Source: an uncultured Prevotellaceae bacterium (GTDB lineage Bacteria > Bacteroidota > Bacteroidia > Bacteroidales > Bacteroidaceae). Taken from it: a DNA stretch of 64,000 nt. The stretch lies in contig CADAKX010000001.1 in NCBI GenBank assembly GCA_902788605.1, forward strand, positions 1-64,000, written 5' to 3'. The notes beneath the pieces are model-generated. The model saw only the letters and a list, made by a program, of their open reading frames with translations. It ran no database searches and had not been told where the DNA came from. Positions 10,248 through 18,975 of this stretch are shown here, piece after piece (position 1 is the first letter of the stretch; the number at the start of each line of letters is the position of its first letter). The translations under genes and the position numbers were made by a program.

Positions 10248-12839
10248 TTATTCGAAAGTAACTGCCAGATTCTTAAAGTTCTTGTCATCGGAACTGGTAC
10301 CCACAAGAATCTCGTACTTGCCAGGTTTCACTCGCATCGTATTGGTTGCAGGGTCCCAGAACTCGAACGACTTACTATCAAGCTCCATCACAGCCGTAGC
10401 CTTTTGTCCAGCTTTTACGCTGACACGGGCAAAGGCACGGAGCGACTTCAGCGGTCCATCAGGATCCTGAAGGTCACGAATATAGACCTGTACAATCTCC
10501 ACGCCATCGCGCTTGCCAGTATTGGCCACCTCAGCAGTCAACGTCCAGTCGGTCGGGGCATTACCTTTTTTCTCCAGCTTTGCATTCTTAACCTCGAAAT
10601 TAGTATAGCTCAGGCCATAGCCGAAGGCGAAGAGGGCATCGTTGAAGTAACGATAGGTACGTCCCTTCATCGAATAGTCCTCGTAGTCGGGCAACTGCTG
10701 GCTGTTCTTATAGAAAGTAACAGGCAACTTGCCACTGGGATTAAAGTCGCCAAAGAGCACGTCGGCCACAGCAGTGCCGCCCTCCTGACCGGGATACCAC
10801 ACCTGCACAATGGCATCGCAGGTCTTGGTCTCTGGTTCCAGGGCTATGCACGAACCGGAGCAGTTGACGAAAATCACATGTTTGCCAGCCTCCTTCAGGG
10901 CCTTGAGGAAATTGCGCTGAACAGCAGGCAACTCAATATGGGTACGGTCTCCACCCTTGAAACCATCGATATCGACGGGCATCTCTTCACCCTCAAGGGC
11001 TGCTGAGATACCACCCACAAAGACTACCTTGTCGATACCTTTCAACTGATTGATGACAGTCTGATAGTCGATGGGATATTCCTTGGCGATATTGATGGCG
11101 AGGTTGGCATTATAAGTCTGCACATGAGAGAAGCGCACCTCGATATGATAGGTCTTACCCTTCTCTGCCTGAATGACGATATGGTTGGGTGTGGTGCGCC
11201 AGATGCGGTGATGGAACTTTCGCTCACCGTCAAGATAGAGTTCAAACTGGCCGCAACCGTCCACGTTCACAACATATTCGCCAGCCTCACTGGGGGTAAA
11301 GTCGGTCTCGTACTTTGCAGAAAAGTCCTCAAGCTGTACGCCCGGGGCAAAGTTATGCATGCCGAAGGTGGTGACAGCCAGGGGTTGGGTGTAGTACTGG
11401 GTAGTGACGGGTTTGCCTTCCATACGACGGTTATTCCAGAAGGTGCCCTTCATGCCTTTCTTGCCATCGAAGCTACACTGGGTGGCCAAGAGACTCTCGA
11501 GCACCTTGTCGTAGGTAAGGTCGCAACCTTGGGTATAGAAAACTTTCTTCTGCTTGCCTTTGATACCATCAAGGATGGTGATGGTGTGGTTAGGCTGACC
11601 GTTATAGTTACCCCACATCATGGGGGTGTTGTCGGCATTGGGACCGATGACGGCAATCTTCTCCTTACCTTTCTGAAGGGGGAGGATGCCGTTATTGTTT
11701 TGCAGGAGCACGATGCTCTGACGAGCCATCTCAAGAGAGGTGGCGGCAGAGGCCTTGGTGGACATGGCAGAATAGGGAATCTTTGACCACTCGACCAGAG
11801 AAGGATCGTCCATCTCGCCCAGGTCAAAACGGCCTTCGAGCAGACGGATGACGTGCTTGTCGACCTCTGCCTCAGTAATAAAACCGCGCTTCACAGCCTC
11901 GGGGATGCTCCTATAGGCATAGCCGTAGCCACACTCCACATCGGTACCAGCAATGGTGGCCTTAGCCGAGGCATGGGTAGCGTCGGAAGAGGACTTATGA
12001 GACTCATAAAAATCACTCACAGCACCACAGTCGCTCACCACAAGATACTCAAATCCCCACTCATCACGGAGAATGGTCTGCAATAGACGCTGACTGCCGC
12101 AGCAGGGATCGTCGTCAAGACGCTGATAGGCGCACATCACCTCACGCACCTTGGCATCCTGAACCAAACGCTTGAAGGCGGGCATATAGGTCTCCCACAT
12201 GTCGCGCGGCGACACGTTGGTGAGGTTAGCGGAGTGACGGGTGTACTCGGGACCACTATGCACAGCATAGTGCTTGGCGCAGGCCCAGAGCTTGCGATAC
12301 TTGGCGTCTTCGGGACCCTGGAGGCCCTTGACCACCTGGACGCCCATTACAGAGGTCAGGTAGGGGTCTTCGCCATAAGTCTCCTGTCCCCTGCCCCATC
12401 GCGGGTCGCGGAAGATGTTAACATTCGGTGTCCACACAGAAAGACTATGGAACTTCTCGTCCTCGCCCTTCAGGTCGTGCATGCGATGGTTGTACTGGGC
12501 ACGAAACTCGGTAGAAGCGATGTCGAAACACTTATAAAGCAGATCGGGATTGAACGACGAGGCCATGGCAATAGGCTCGGGAAACACGGTGACGTTGCCC
12601 ATATTGGCAGCACCATGTAGGGCCTCGCTCCACCAGAAGAACTTCTTGATTCCCAGGCGGGGAATGGCGGGACTCTCGTCGAGCATCAGTTTGGCTTTCT
12701 CGTCAAGCGTCAAGCGAGAGCACAGATCAACAGCACGTTCGCGGGCGCTGAGGTTAGTATTCTGATAAGGATAGGTCTGCGCCGTGGCAGAGGTGCTTGC
12801 ACAGACGGCTATCAAAAGAGTTAGTAAGGAGGTTCTCAT
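10248..12839 (-). CDS. GH3 beta-xylosidase/beta-glucosidase with PA14 insertion
   Basis: This is an 863-residue secreted GH3 enzyme with a signal peptide (about 1-20). The (beta/alpha)8 domain contains WWSEALHG and KHY, with nucleophile Asp270 in VVSDCGAV. The second alpha/beta domain is interrupted by a PA14 module at about 455-600 (GTFWNNRRMEG and a YLDG-containing strand). A fibronectin-III-like domain ends the protein at about 780-855. The WSEALHG and SDCGAV signatures are frequent in GH3 xylan beta-xylosidases, which release xylose from the non-reducing end of xylo-oligosaccharides. The PA14 insertion usually shapes substrate access. The locus favours xylosidase over glucosidase activity. 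The gene ends 2 bp before the GH3 start-side neighbour's stop region (GH31 gene stop at 12842). Confidence 0.86.
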   Translation of the reverse strand: MRTSLLTLLIAVCASTSATAQTYPYQNTNLSARERAVDLCSRLTLDEKAKLMLDESPAIPRLGIKKFFWWSEALHGAANMGNVTVFPEPIAMASSFNPDLLYKCFDIASTEFRAQYNHRMHDLKGEDEKFHSLSVWTPNVNIFRDPRWGRGQETYGEDPYLTSVMGVQVVKGLQGPEDAKYRKLWACAKHYAVHSGPEYTRHSANLTNVSPRDMWETYMPAFKRLVQDAKVREVMCAYQRLDDDPCCGSQRLLQTILRDEWGFEYLVVSDCGAVSDFYESHKSSSDATHASAKATIAGTDVECGYGYAYRSIPEAVKRGFITEAEVDKHVIRLLEGRFDLGEMDDPSLVEWSKIPYSAMSTKASAATSLEMARQSIVLLQNNNGILPLQKGKEKIAVIGPNADNTPMMWGNYNGQPNHTITILDGIKGKQKKVFYTQGCDLTYDKVLESLLATQCSFDGKKGMKGTFWNNRRMEGKPVTTQYYTQPLAVTTFGMHNFAPGVQLEDFSAKYETDFTPSEAGEYVVNVDGCGQFELYLDGERKFHHRIWRTTPNHIVIQAEKGKTYHIEVRFSHVQTYNANLAINIAKEYPIDYQTVINQLKGIDKVVFVGGISAALEGEEMPVDIDGFKGGDRTHIELPAVQRNFLKALKEAGKHVIFVNCSGSCIALEPETKTCDAIVQVWYPGQEGGTAVADVLFGDFNPSGKLPVTFYKNSQQLPDYEDYSMKGRTYRYFNDALFAFGYGLSYTNFEVKNAKLEKKGNAPTDWTLTAEVANTGKRDGVEIVQVYIRDLQDPDGPLKSLRAFARVSVKAGQKATAVMELDSKSFEFWDPATNTMRVKPGKYEILVGTSSDDKNFKNLAVTFE

Positions 12840-12841
12840 CG

Positions 12842-15289
12842 TTATTTTATCGTATGGGTCGTCTTCTTTCCTTGATAATTTATGGTGATCTGTGCGCCAC
12901 CTGCCACCTTGACTTGGAAGGTGCGACGGGCAGGCATTTCTTGATACTTGCCGGTACGCTTGTCTATAGCGAATTTATGGTGGGCTTCGTCCCACTGGAA
13001 GGTGATACGCGAGCACTGGCCTTTTTCGTAGTCACGGCTAACACCATCGTCCTCATAGAGGGTGAAGGTGGCATTGGCACCGGGATAGACCAGAACCTCG
13101 TCGTCCTTCAAGGGAAGAATACTGCCGGCACGCACAAAGACGGGAATATAGTCGGCAGCAACAGCTGTGGTCACCGTCTGACCACCATTATAGTGGCGAC
13201 CAGTGTAATAGTCGTACCAACCGCCCTCGTTAACAGGCAGATAGGTCTGCCATGAGGTGACGCCAGGCTCAGTGACGGGACTGACGAGCAGCGAACGCCC
13301 GAACATATACTCATACTTCTGGTCGAGGGCCTTGGCATCGCTGGCAAAATCGAAAACCAATGGGCGCATCAGCGTAGAACCATCGGAGGCTATCTCGGAG
13401 GCATGACTATAGATATAGGGCAGCAGGCGATAACGCTCGTTGAGGGCACGGCCGATGGCTTTCTGGGCCTCGGAGCCATAGTTCCAAGGCTCGGTATTGC
13501 TCATATAACCGTGAACACGCATCAGGGGCAGGAAGACGCTGGTCTCTATCCAACGCAACATACGCTCAATATATGCCTGGTCGGTGTACTGATTGCCGGG
13601 ACGGAAGAAACCACCTGCATCGTAGGTCCACCAGGGGATACCAGCGGCCTGCATACCCAAGCCAGCCGTAATCTGACGACGGAAGGTCTCCCAGTCATTA
13701 CCCACATCACCACTCCACATGGCAGAGCCATAACGCTGGATGCCAGGGAAGGCACAGCGTGTGAGAATCATCGGACGCTGATTGGTTTCATTGTAAAGAC
13801 CTTCATAGACGGTCTTGTTCACCAACAACGGATAGATATTTCTGACATCCTCACCTGCCCATTTACCATTGTTCACACGGCGTCCCATCAGGTCGTCGTT
13901 CTCGGGCTCAGTGGCATCCTGCCACCAGGCGTCGATACCTAGGGGTACCAGACGAGAAGAGAAGTTCTTCCAATAGGCGGCAGCAGCATCGGGATTGAAG
14001 AAGTCAATCCAGTCTGTACCAGGGATATAATAGTTGTCGGACAGCATCTGCTTGCCGACCTCTGAGTTCTTGTCAATCTTCGACCAGACACTAACCATCA
14101 GACGCATATTCATGGCATGCAGACTGTCTGTCAGGGCCTTTGGATCGGGGTAATGATCCTCGTCGAATCGCATGGCATTCCAACCGTACTTTCCCCAGTA
14201 TTGCCAGTCCTGCACCAAGACATCGACAGGCAGTTGCTCATTGCGGAAGCGATTGGCGGTCTGAAGAATCTCGTCGGACGAATGGAAACGTTCGCGGCAG
14301 TGGATATAACCCAGCGCCCATCGGGGCATCAAGGGAGCGACACCAGTCAGTTCGCGGTAGCCTGCGATAATCTCGTCAGCAGAACCGACAAACACGGTGT
14401 AGTCGACAGCGGTGGCCACGGGTGAACGGAAAATGGTCTCATCCTTCACCTTATTATAATATATAACAGGTGAGTCTCCACGTGACAGCTCAGCTTTCAA
14501 CACATGGCGACCAGCATTCAGATGCACGATAGTTGATGCGGTGGGAGGTAGCCACATATTCTGCATCTCGATGACGTTCTGACCATCTATCGAGAGGTTG
14601 TGACGACGGGCCATCTGCTGCCCCACATCTAGAAGCAACGAATAATCTCCGGGCTCAGTAATGTCAATGGTGGCTTCGTAGATATTGCGCTGACGCACCT
14701 CGCGACGGCCACCCTCTGTGGTAGTGACATTCACCACCTCGGTCTGACCAGCCTCATCCAGAAGGTTCATCTTCACCTGATGGTCGCAGGGGTTGAACTC
14801 CACCAAACCGTAGTTGTTCCACAACACACCATAGCCCTTACTCGACAAAAGCATGGGGATGCTGATTTGCGTGTTGACCTGCGTCAAACGGCGAGACAGG
14901 CCACGCACATTGCTATAGCCATCCTGAAACTGGCCCAGGCCATAGAGATGCTCATCCTTGGCAGAGCGGAAAGCCAAAGTAGCCTCGCGACCCTTCATCT
15001 GATGGAGGATGGCGGAGAATACGGGTGTTCCCTGACGGTTTTTGATGGTGACCACCTGACGGGCTTCGTCCACATCGACAGTCACATCACGACTGCTCAC
15101 CTCATCGTCTTTCACATACAGCCAATCTGGCAATTCAGAGGTTGTTTTCTGCTCCCAGTACTGTATCCTCACAGCATTGTGAGCCACTTGACGCACACTC
15201 AGCGTGCCCTTACCAAAAGAAACCTCGCCTGCCATCGCTGGGATAGCAAGCAAGGTTGTCAGACAGAAAAAAAACAGGCGTTTCATCAT
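12842..15289 (-). CDS. GH31 alpha-glycosidase (alpha-xylosidase-like) with PA14-type insertion
   Basis: This is an 815-residue secreted GH31 enzyme. I place the start at 15289, just upstream of a signal peptide (KRLFFFCLTTLLAIPAMA) and behind an A-rich ribosome-binding region. An in-frame TTG at 15307 is less likely. An N-terminal beta-sandwich is interrupted by a PA14-like module (about 180-290). The catalytic barrel follows, with nucleophile Asp458 in WWQDATEPE and acid/base Asp528 in WSGDVG. A C-terminal GH31 beta domain ends the protein. GH31 enzymes with this insertion and the ATEPE-type motif include alpha-xylosidases, although alpha-glucosidase or alpha-galactosidase activity is possible. 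In this operon it would remove an alpha-linked cap from hemicellulose side chains. Confidence 0.83.
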   Translation of the reverse strand: MMKRLFFFCLTTLLAIPAMAGEVSFGKGTLSVRQVAHNAVRIQYWEQKTTSELPDWLYVKDDEVSSRDVTVDVDEARQVVTIKNRQGTPVFSAILHQMKGREATLAFRSAKDEHLYGLGQFQDGYSNVRGLSRRLTQVNTQISIPMLLSSKGYGVLWNNYGLVEFNPCDHQVKMNLLDEAGQTEVVNVTTTEGGRREVRQRNIYEATIDITEPGDYSLLLDVGQQMARRHNLSIDGQNVIEMQNMWLPPTASTIVHLNAGRHVLKAELSRGDSPVIYYNKVKDETIFRSPVATAVDYTVFVGSADEIIAGYRELTGVAPLMPRWALGYIHCRERFHSSDEILQTANRFRNEQLPVDVLVQDWQYWGKYGWNAMRFDEDHYPDPKALTDSLHAMNMRLMVSVWSKIDKNSEVGKQMLSDNYYIPGTDWIDFFNPDAAAAYWKNFSSRLVPLGIDAWWQDATEPENDDLMGRRVNNGKWAGEDVRNIYPLLVNKTVYEGLYNETNQRPMILTRCAFPGIQRYGSAMWSGDVGNDWETFRRQITAGLGMQAAGIPWWTYDAGGFFRPGNQYTDQAYIERMLRWIETSVFLPLMRVHGYMSNTEPWNYGSEAQKAIGRALNERYRLLPYIYSHASEIASDGSTLMRPLVFDFASDAKALDQKYEYMFGRSLLVSPVTEPGVTSWQTYLPVNEGGWYDYYTGRHYNGGQTVTTAVAADYIPVFVRAGSILPLKDDEVLVYPGANATFTLYEDDGVSRDYEKGQCSRITFQWDEAHHKFAIDKRTGKYQEMPARRTFQVKVAGGAQITINYQGKKTTHTIK

Positions 15290-15310
15290 TTCTTTCTTTA
15301 TGATCAACGA

Positions 15311-17260
15311 TCAATTCTCAATAACCAATGCACCATTACATGGAATGGTCACAGACAACTGTTGCTTCTTGCTCTGCTTGATAGTCTTCACACTACCATT
15401 CAACTGGTCATCATCGCTATAGAGCTTCAACTCAGCACCCTTTTCAAACATGGGCAGGGTGATGGTCTTCTTCAAGGTCTGCTTCTCGGCATTGGCACCA
15501 ACCACAAACCACTTGTCGCCAGAACGACGGGCCAGGATGACATACTTACCGGGATAGCCGTCGATGAACTTCACCTCGTCCCAGGTGGTGGGAACCTTCT
15601 TCATGAAGTCAATAGCCCATGCAGGAGCATCAGTGAGGTTATTGGGAGCCATAGCAAAGTGCTGCACACTGCTCTGGAACAGCACAGCTGAAGCCAAAGC
15701 ATAGACATCACTGGTTACGCGGTGGGTGCCACGCTTGTTGTCGGCATTATAATACTTGTTGAGCGTAGAGCCACCAAAATCCATAGAGCCCACAGTGTTG
15801 CGGATGAACGGATGGATACAGCCATTGAGAGCCTCGGCATCACAAGAGCCCTGACCAAAGTGCAGATTCTCGGAAGCCAACACAGCCTCACTAGCCACAT
15901 AGTTAGGATACATGCGCTCCCAACCGCGAGGTAAAGTGCAACCATGGAAGATACACTGGATGCCAAAGTCGTTGGCGTCGGTCAGGATGTCCTCATAGAG
16001 CTGCATCATAGCCTGCTTGTCGCCACCGAAGAAGTCAACCTTGATACCCAAGATGCCATTATCGTGCATCCACTTCATCTCCTGACGACGAACGGCAGAA
16101 CGGTTCATCTTGTTCAGGGGTGACTGGGGGGCATCATTCCAAGAGCCATTGGAGTTGTACCACAGGAAGATACCTACGCCCTTTGACTGTGCATAGCGTG
16201 ACAACTCGGCCATCTTCTCATAGCCAATCTGCTTGTCCCACAGGGCATCAATCAAAACAGAACGATAGCCCATGGCAGCAGAGAAGTCGATGTAACGCTT
16301 CTGCTCGTCGAAGTTACAGCTAGAGTCCATACCGATGATCCATGACCAAGAACCGGCACCATAGGTATAGTTGCGGCTGGCAGCATACTTGGGCTTAACC
16401 AAATCGAAAGGTACGGTGGTCTCAACAACGTTCTGCAGAGTGGTTCCCAGAGTGATGGTGCGCCAAGGAGTCTCGGCGGGCAGGCTGACAGAGGCTGTCG
16501 TTGTGCCCCAGCCGTTCATCTCGCCCTGCTGAGGGAAGCCAATCTTATAGCGAGCGCCACCATCATTGAGCAGACGACATGCAACATAGTTGCCATCGGT
16601 ACCTGTCTCTGAGATGAGCACCCAGCCCTTATCACCATTCTTAAAAAGGCAAGGGAAAGAATAACCTTCACCCCAACCATTCTTACCCATGGCGTCGTCA
16701 AGGGTGTAAGAGGTCTCGTAACTGGGTGAGGTGCGGGCAAAGCCACCCATAGGCTTTGACTGTGGGCACAAGAAAGTGGTGGTTCCCTCGGGGAGAACGA
16801 AACCACTGGCCTCACTCTCAACGATAGCTGCCAGAGTCTCGCCACCGCGGCCACGACGGGGATACAGCTTATAACGATAAGCCACGTCACGGTTGCTCAC
16901 GCTAAAGATGATATCCATCTTCATGGCACCTTTCTCAAACTGACACACAGCCACGTTAGCCTCATAGGTGACGTGACTCTGTTTGATAGTCTTCAGGTCA
17001 TAAGTCTCCTTCACGGGATTCACCTTACATTCCTTCAAGGTTAGGCCCTGCGTTAGGTCCTCGAAGTTGAGCTTCAAGCCCAGAGGCGATTTCTCGACGA
17101 ACACCACGTTGCCCACGCTAACCTGGTAGGTGGGGCAGTTGTTCTCATTGTCAACAATGACGGTGATGTTACCGTCGGGACTGGTAATCTTCTCGGCTGC
17201 CTGCATTGAAGTCAGACAACCCATGGCCAACATGGCCAGCGTAATCTTGCGAATATTCAT
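15311..17260 (-). CDS. GH97 glycoside hydrolase, probably the retaining type
   Basis: This 649-residue secreted protein has a signal peptide (about 1-21). An N-terminal beta-supersandwich (about 23-290) is followed by a (beta/alpha)8 barrel (about 295-560) and a C-terminal beta domain. The barrel contains IKVDFFGGDKQ with Asp409, at the place where retaining GH97 alpha-galactosidases carry their nucleophile. Inverting members related to SusB use glutamates instead. Candidate acid/base glutamates lie in the YVASEAVLASE stretch (Glu458/Glu464). I therefore expect a retaining alpha-glycosidase, perhaps an alpha-galactosidase acting on galactose decorations of complex xylan. The gene is 35 bp from the GH43 gene upstream and 21 bp from GH31 downstream. 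Confidence 0.84.
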   Translation of the reverse strand: MNIRKITLAMLAMGCLTSMQAAEKITSPDGNITVIVDNENNCPTYQVSVGNVVFVEKSPLGLKLNFEDLTQGLTLKECKVNPVKETYDLKTIKQSHVTYEANVAVCQFEKGAMKMDIIFSVSNRDVAYRYKLYPRRGRGGETLAAIVESEASGFVLPEGTTTFLCPQSKPMGGFARTSPSYETSYTLDDAMGKNGWGEGYSFPCLFKNGDKGWVLISETGTDGNYVACRLLNDGGARYKIGFPQQGEMNGWGTTTASVSLPAETPWRTITLGTTLQNVVETTVPFDLVKPKYAASRNYTYGAGSWSWIIGMDSSCNFDEQKRYIDFSAAMGYRSVLIDALWDKQIGYEKMAELSRYAQSKGVGIFLWYNSNGSWNDAPQSPLNKMNRSAVRRQEMKWMHDNGILGIKVDFFGGDKQAMMQLYEDILTDANDFGIQCIFHGCTLPRGWERMYPNYVASEAVLASENLHFGQGSCDAEALNGCIHPFIRNTVGSMDFGGSTLNKYYNADNKRGTHRVTSDVYALASAVLFQSSVQHFAMAPNNLTDAPAWAIDFMKKVPTTWDEVKFIDGYPGKYVILARRSGDKWFVVGANAEKQTLKKTITLPMFEKGAELKLYSDDDQLNGSVKTIKQSKKQQLSVTIPCNGALVIEN

Positions 17261-17295
17261 ATTTTTAAGTCTAAGTTGGATTTTTCTCCTATGGT

Positions 17296-18951
17296 TTATT
17301 TCTCGGTCTTTGAATAGCAGAACTCGTCAACATCAACATAGCCGCCAACCTTCTTGGTGGCATAGTTGAAAATGCCAAACTTCGATCCCATGAAGAAACG
17401 ACGATAGTCGAACTGCATGCGATAGTTCTCGGTGCCTATCTTAGTCCACTGCTGGCCATCAAGGCTATAATAGAAGTTGGCAGCATCACCATGACGGGGC
17501 TGGAAGTCACCATCGAGACGGAGATAGATGATTTGAGATTTATTCTTTGAGGTTTGAGATTTAAAAGCTGCAGACAAGTCTACGGTCTCGACAATCTTCT
17601 CATCCACCTTGGTCACAGCCTTCTCGCGGTCGGTAAGACTCACCTTCTGCTCAGTCATCTGCAGCACCAGCTTCTTACCCTCCTTCTTGATGGTCAGCAC
17701 ACCTGAATCACCATTGAAGGCAGCCAGTCCGGCACAGTCGCCATCCTTCATCTTCGACAGATCCATGCGAATATAGCCACTGCAGGTGGGGCCCTCCATA
17801 CGCTGTGTCAGGGTGTTTGGTGCCAGATAGAGGTTGGGAACCACGCGGCTGGTCTTCAGACGGAGGAAACCAGGACGCTCTTTCAAGCTCCAAGCATTGT
17901 CCACAGGGTTGTGGTTCCACTGCCAATGCAGACCCAGCTTCTCTGCCGAGAAGTCATCACTCTTCACGATGGCTGCCTCAGGCTGACCGCTCTTATAGGG
18001 GCGCATTACTTCGGGCACCTTGTTATATTCGTCTCCCAACATGGGCCAGCCATCGAGCCAGCGAACGGGACTCAGCGTAAGAACACGGCCCACACCGCCA
18101 CGGTCCTGGAACATGATGCCATACCAGTCGCCTTCCTCGGTGTCGACAATGGTGCCCTGAGCCAGATAAGAGAAACCACCGAAATCACTTTGCAGAATGA
18201 CGTTCTTCTCCCACTTGCCATTCAGATCCTTGGTACGATAGCACACCTCGCGGCGATGCTGTCCGGGGCCATAAGACTGACTGATGAGCATGGCATAGTA
18301 GGTGCCGTTGTGCTTGATGACACGGGTACCCTCCAGCAAACCGCGCTCGTCGGACTCACGCTGGAAGTAATGACGCAACGAGCCTTCTACCACGCCCTTC
18401 AGGTCGCGGGTCAGCTGACACATTTCACCTGTTCCGAAGAACACATAAGGCGTGCCGTCGGTGTCGAAGAACAGCGTGGCGTCGTGGAAGTGGCGCAGAC
18501 GAGAATGGATCGTCCAGGGTCCCTCGGCCTTCGGTGCCGTGAAGATATAGGTATCACCCATAGCACCTGCCTCATTGGGGGCCAGAAGGGCCCAGAACTT
18601 TCCATCATGATACTTTAGTGAGGTGGCCCACTGGCCACGACCATAAACCGTACCAACACCCTCGCCTTTCTGTTGGTCGAGTGGCAGCGAGAACGACAAG
18701 TCATACTTTGGTGAGTCGGTCAACTTGTCGAAGATATAACCTACAGTCTCCCAGTTCTGCAAATCCTTAGAGGCCATGACGGGAGCGCCAGGCATCAGGT
18801 GCATGGTGGTGGAAACCAAATAGAAAGTGTCGCCCACACGGATAACATCCGGATCGGGTACATCAGCCCACAGCATGGGGTTCTTAATCGTTGCCATGGC
18901 ATTGCCGCCTAGCAGCATTGCCAACAGGAAAGCCAAAAGTTTACGGTTCAT
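17296..18951 (-). CDS. GH43 beta-xylosidase/arabinofuranosidase with XynB-type C-terminal beta-sandwich
   Basis: This is a 551-residue secreted enzyme. The start at 18951 gives a clean signal peptide (MNRKLLAFLLAMLLGGNAMA); an ATG three codons upstream is also possible. The GH43 domain spans about 22-320, with Asp33/Asp35 in VPDPDVI, Asp157 in HFHDATLF and Glu207 in LLEGTR. A beta-sandwich follows at about 340-551, of the kind that closes the active site in XynB-like GH43 xylosidases. Its domain order matches the GH43 part of the larger GH5-GH43 protein encoded 24 bp upstream (for example PDPDVIRVGDT(F/Y)Y and LVSTTMH shared in both). The two may share ancestry by duplication followed by fusion. 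Confidence 0.86.
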   Translation of the reverse strand: MNRKLLAFLLAMLLGGNAMATIKNPMLWADVPDPDVIRVGDTFYLVSTTMHLMPGAPVMASKDLQNWETVGYIFDKLTDSPKYDLSFSLPLDQQKGEGVGTVYGRGQWATSLKYHDGKFWALLAPNEAGAMGDTYIFTAPKAEGPWTIHSRLRHFHDATLFFDTDGTPYVFFGTGEMCQLTRDLKGVVEGSLRHYFQRESDERGLLEGTRVIKHNGTYYAMLISQSYGPGQHRREVCYRTKDLNGKWEKNVILQSDFGGFSYLAQGTIVDTEEGDWYGIMFQDRGGVGRVLTLSPVRWLDGWPMLGDEYNKVPEVMRPYKSGQPEAAIVKSDDFSAEKLGLHWQWNHNPVDNAWSLKERPGFLRLKTSRVVPNLYLAPNTLTQRMEGPTCSGYIRMDLSKMKDGDCAGLAAFNGDSGVLTIKKEGKKLVLQMTEQKVSLTDREKAVTKVDEKIVETVDLSAAFKSQTSKNKSQIIYLRLDGDFQPRHGDAANFYYSLDGQQWTKIGTENYRMQFDYRRFFMGSKFGIFNYATKKVGGYVDVDEFCYSKTEK

Positions 18952-18975
18952 AGCTATCACTTGTTTTTTTAGTTG

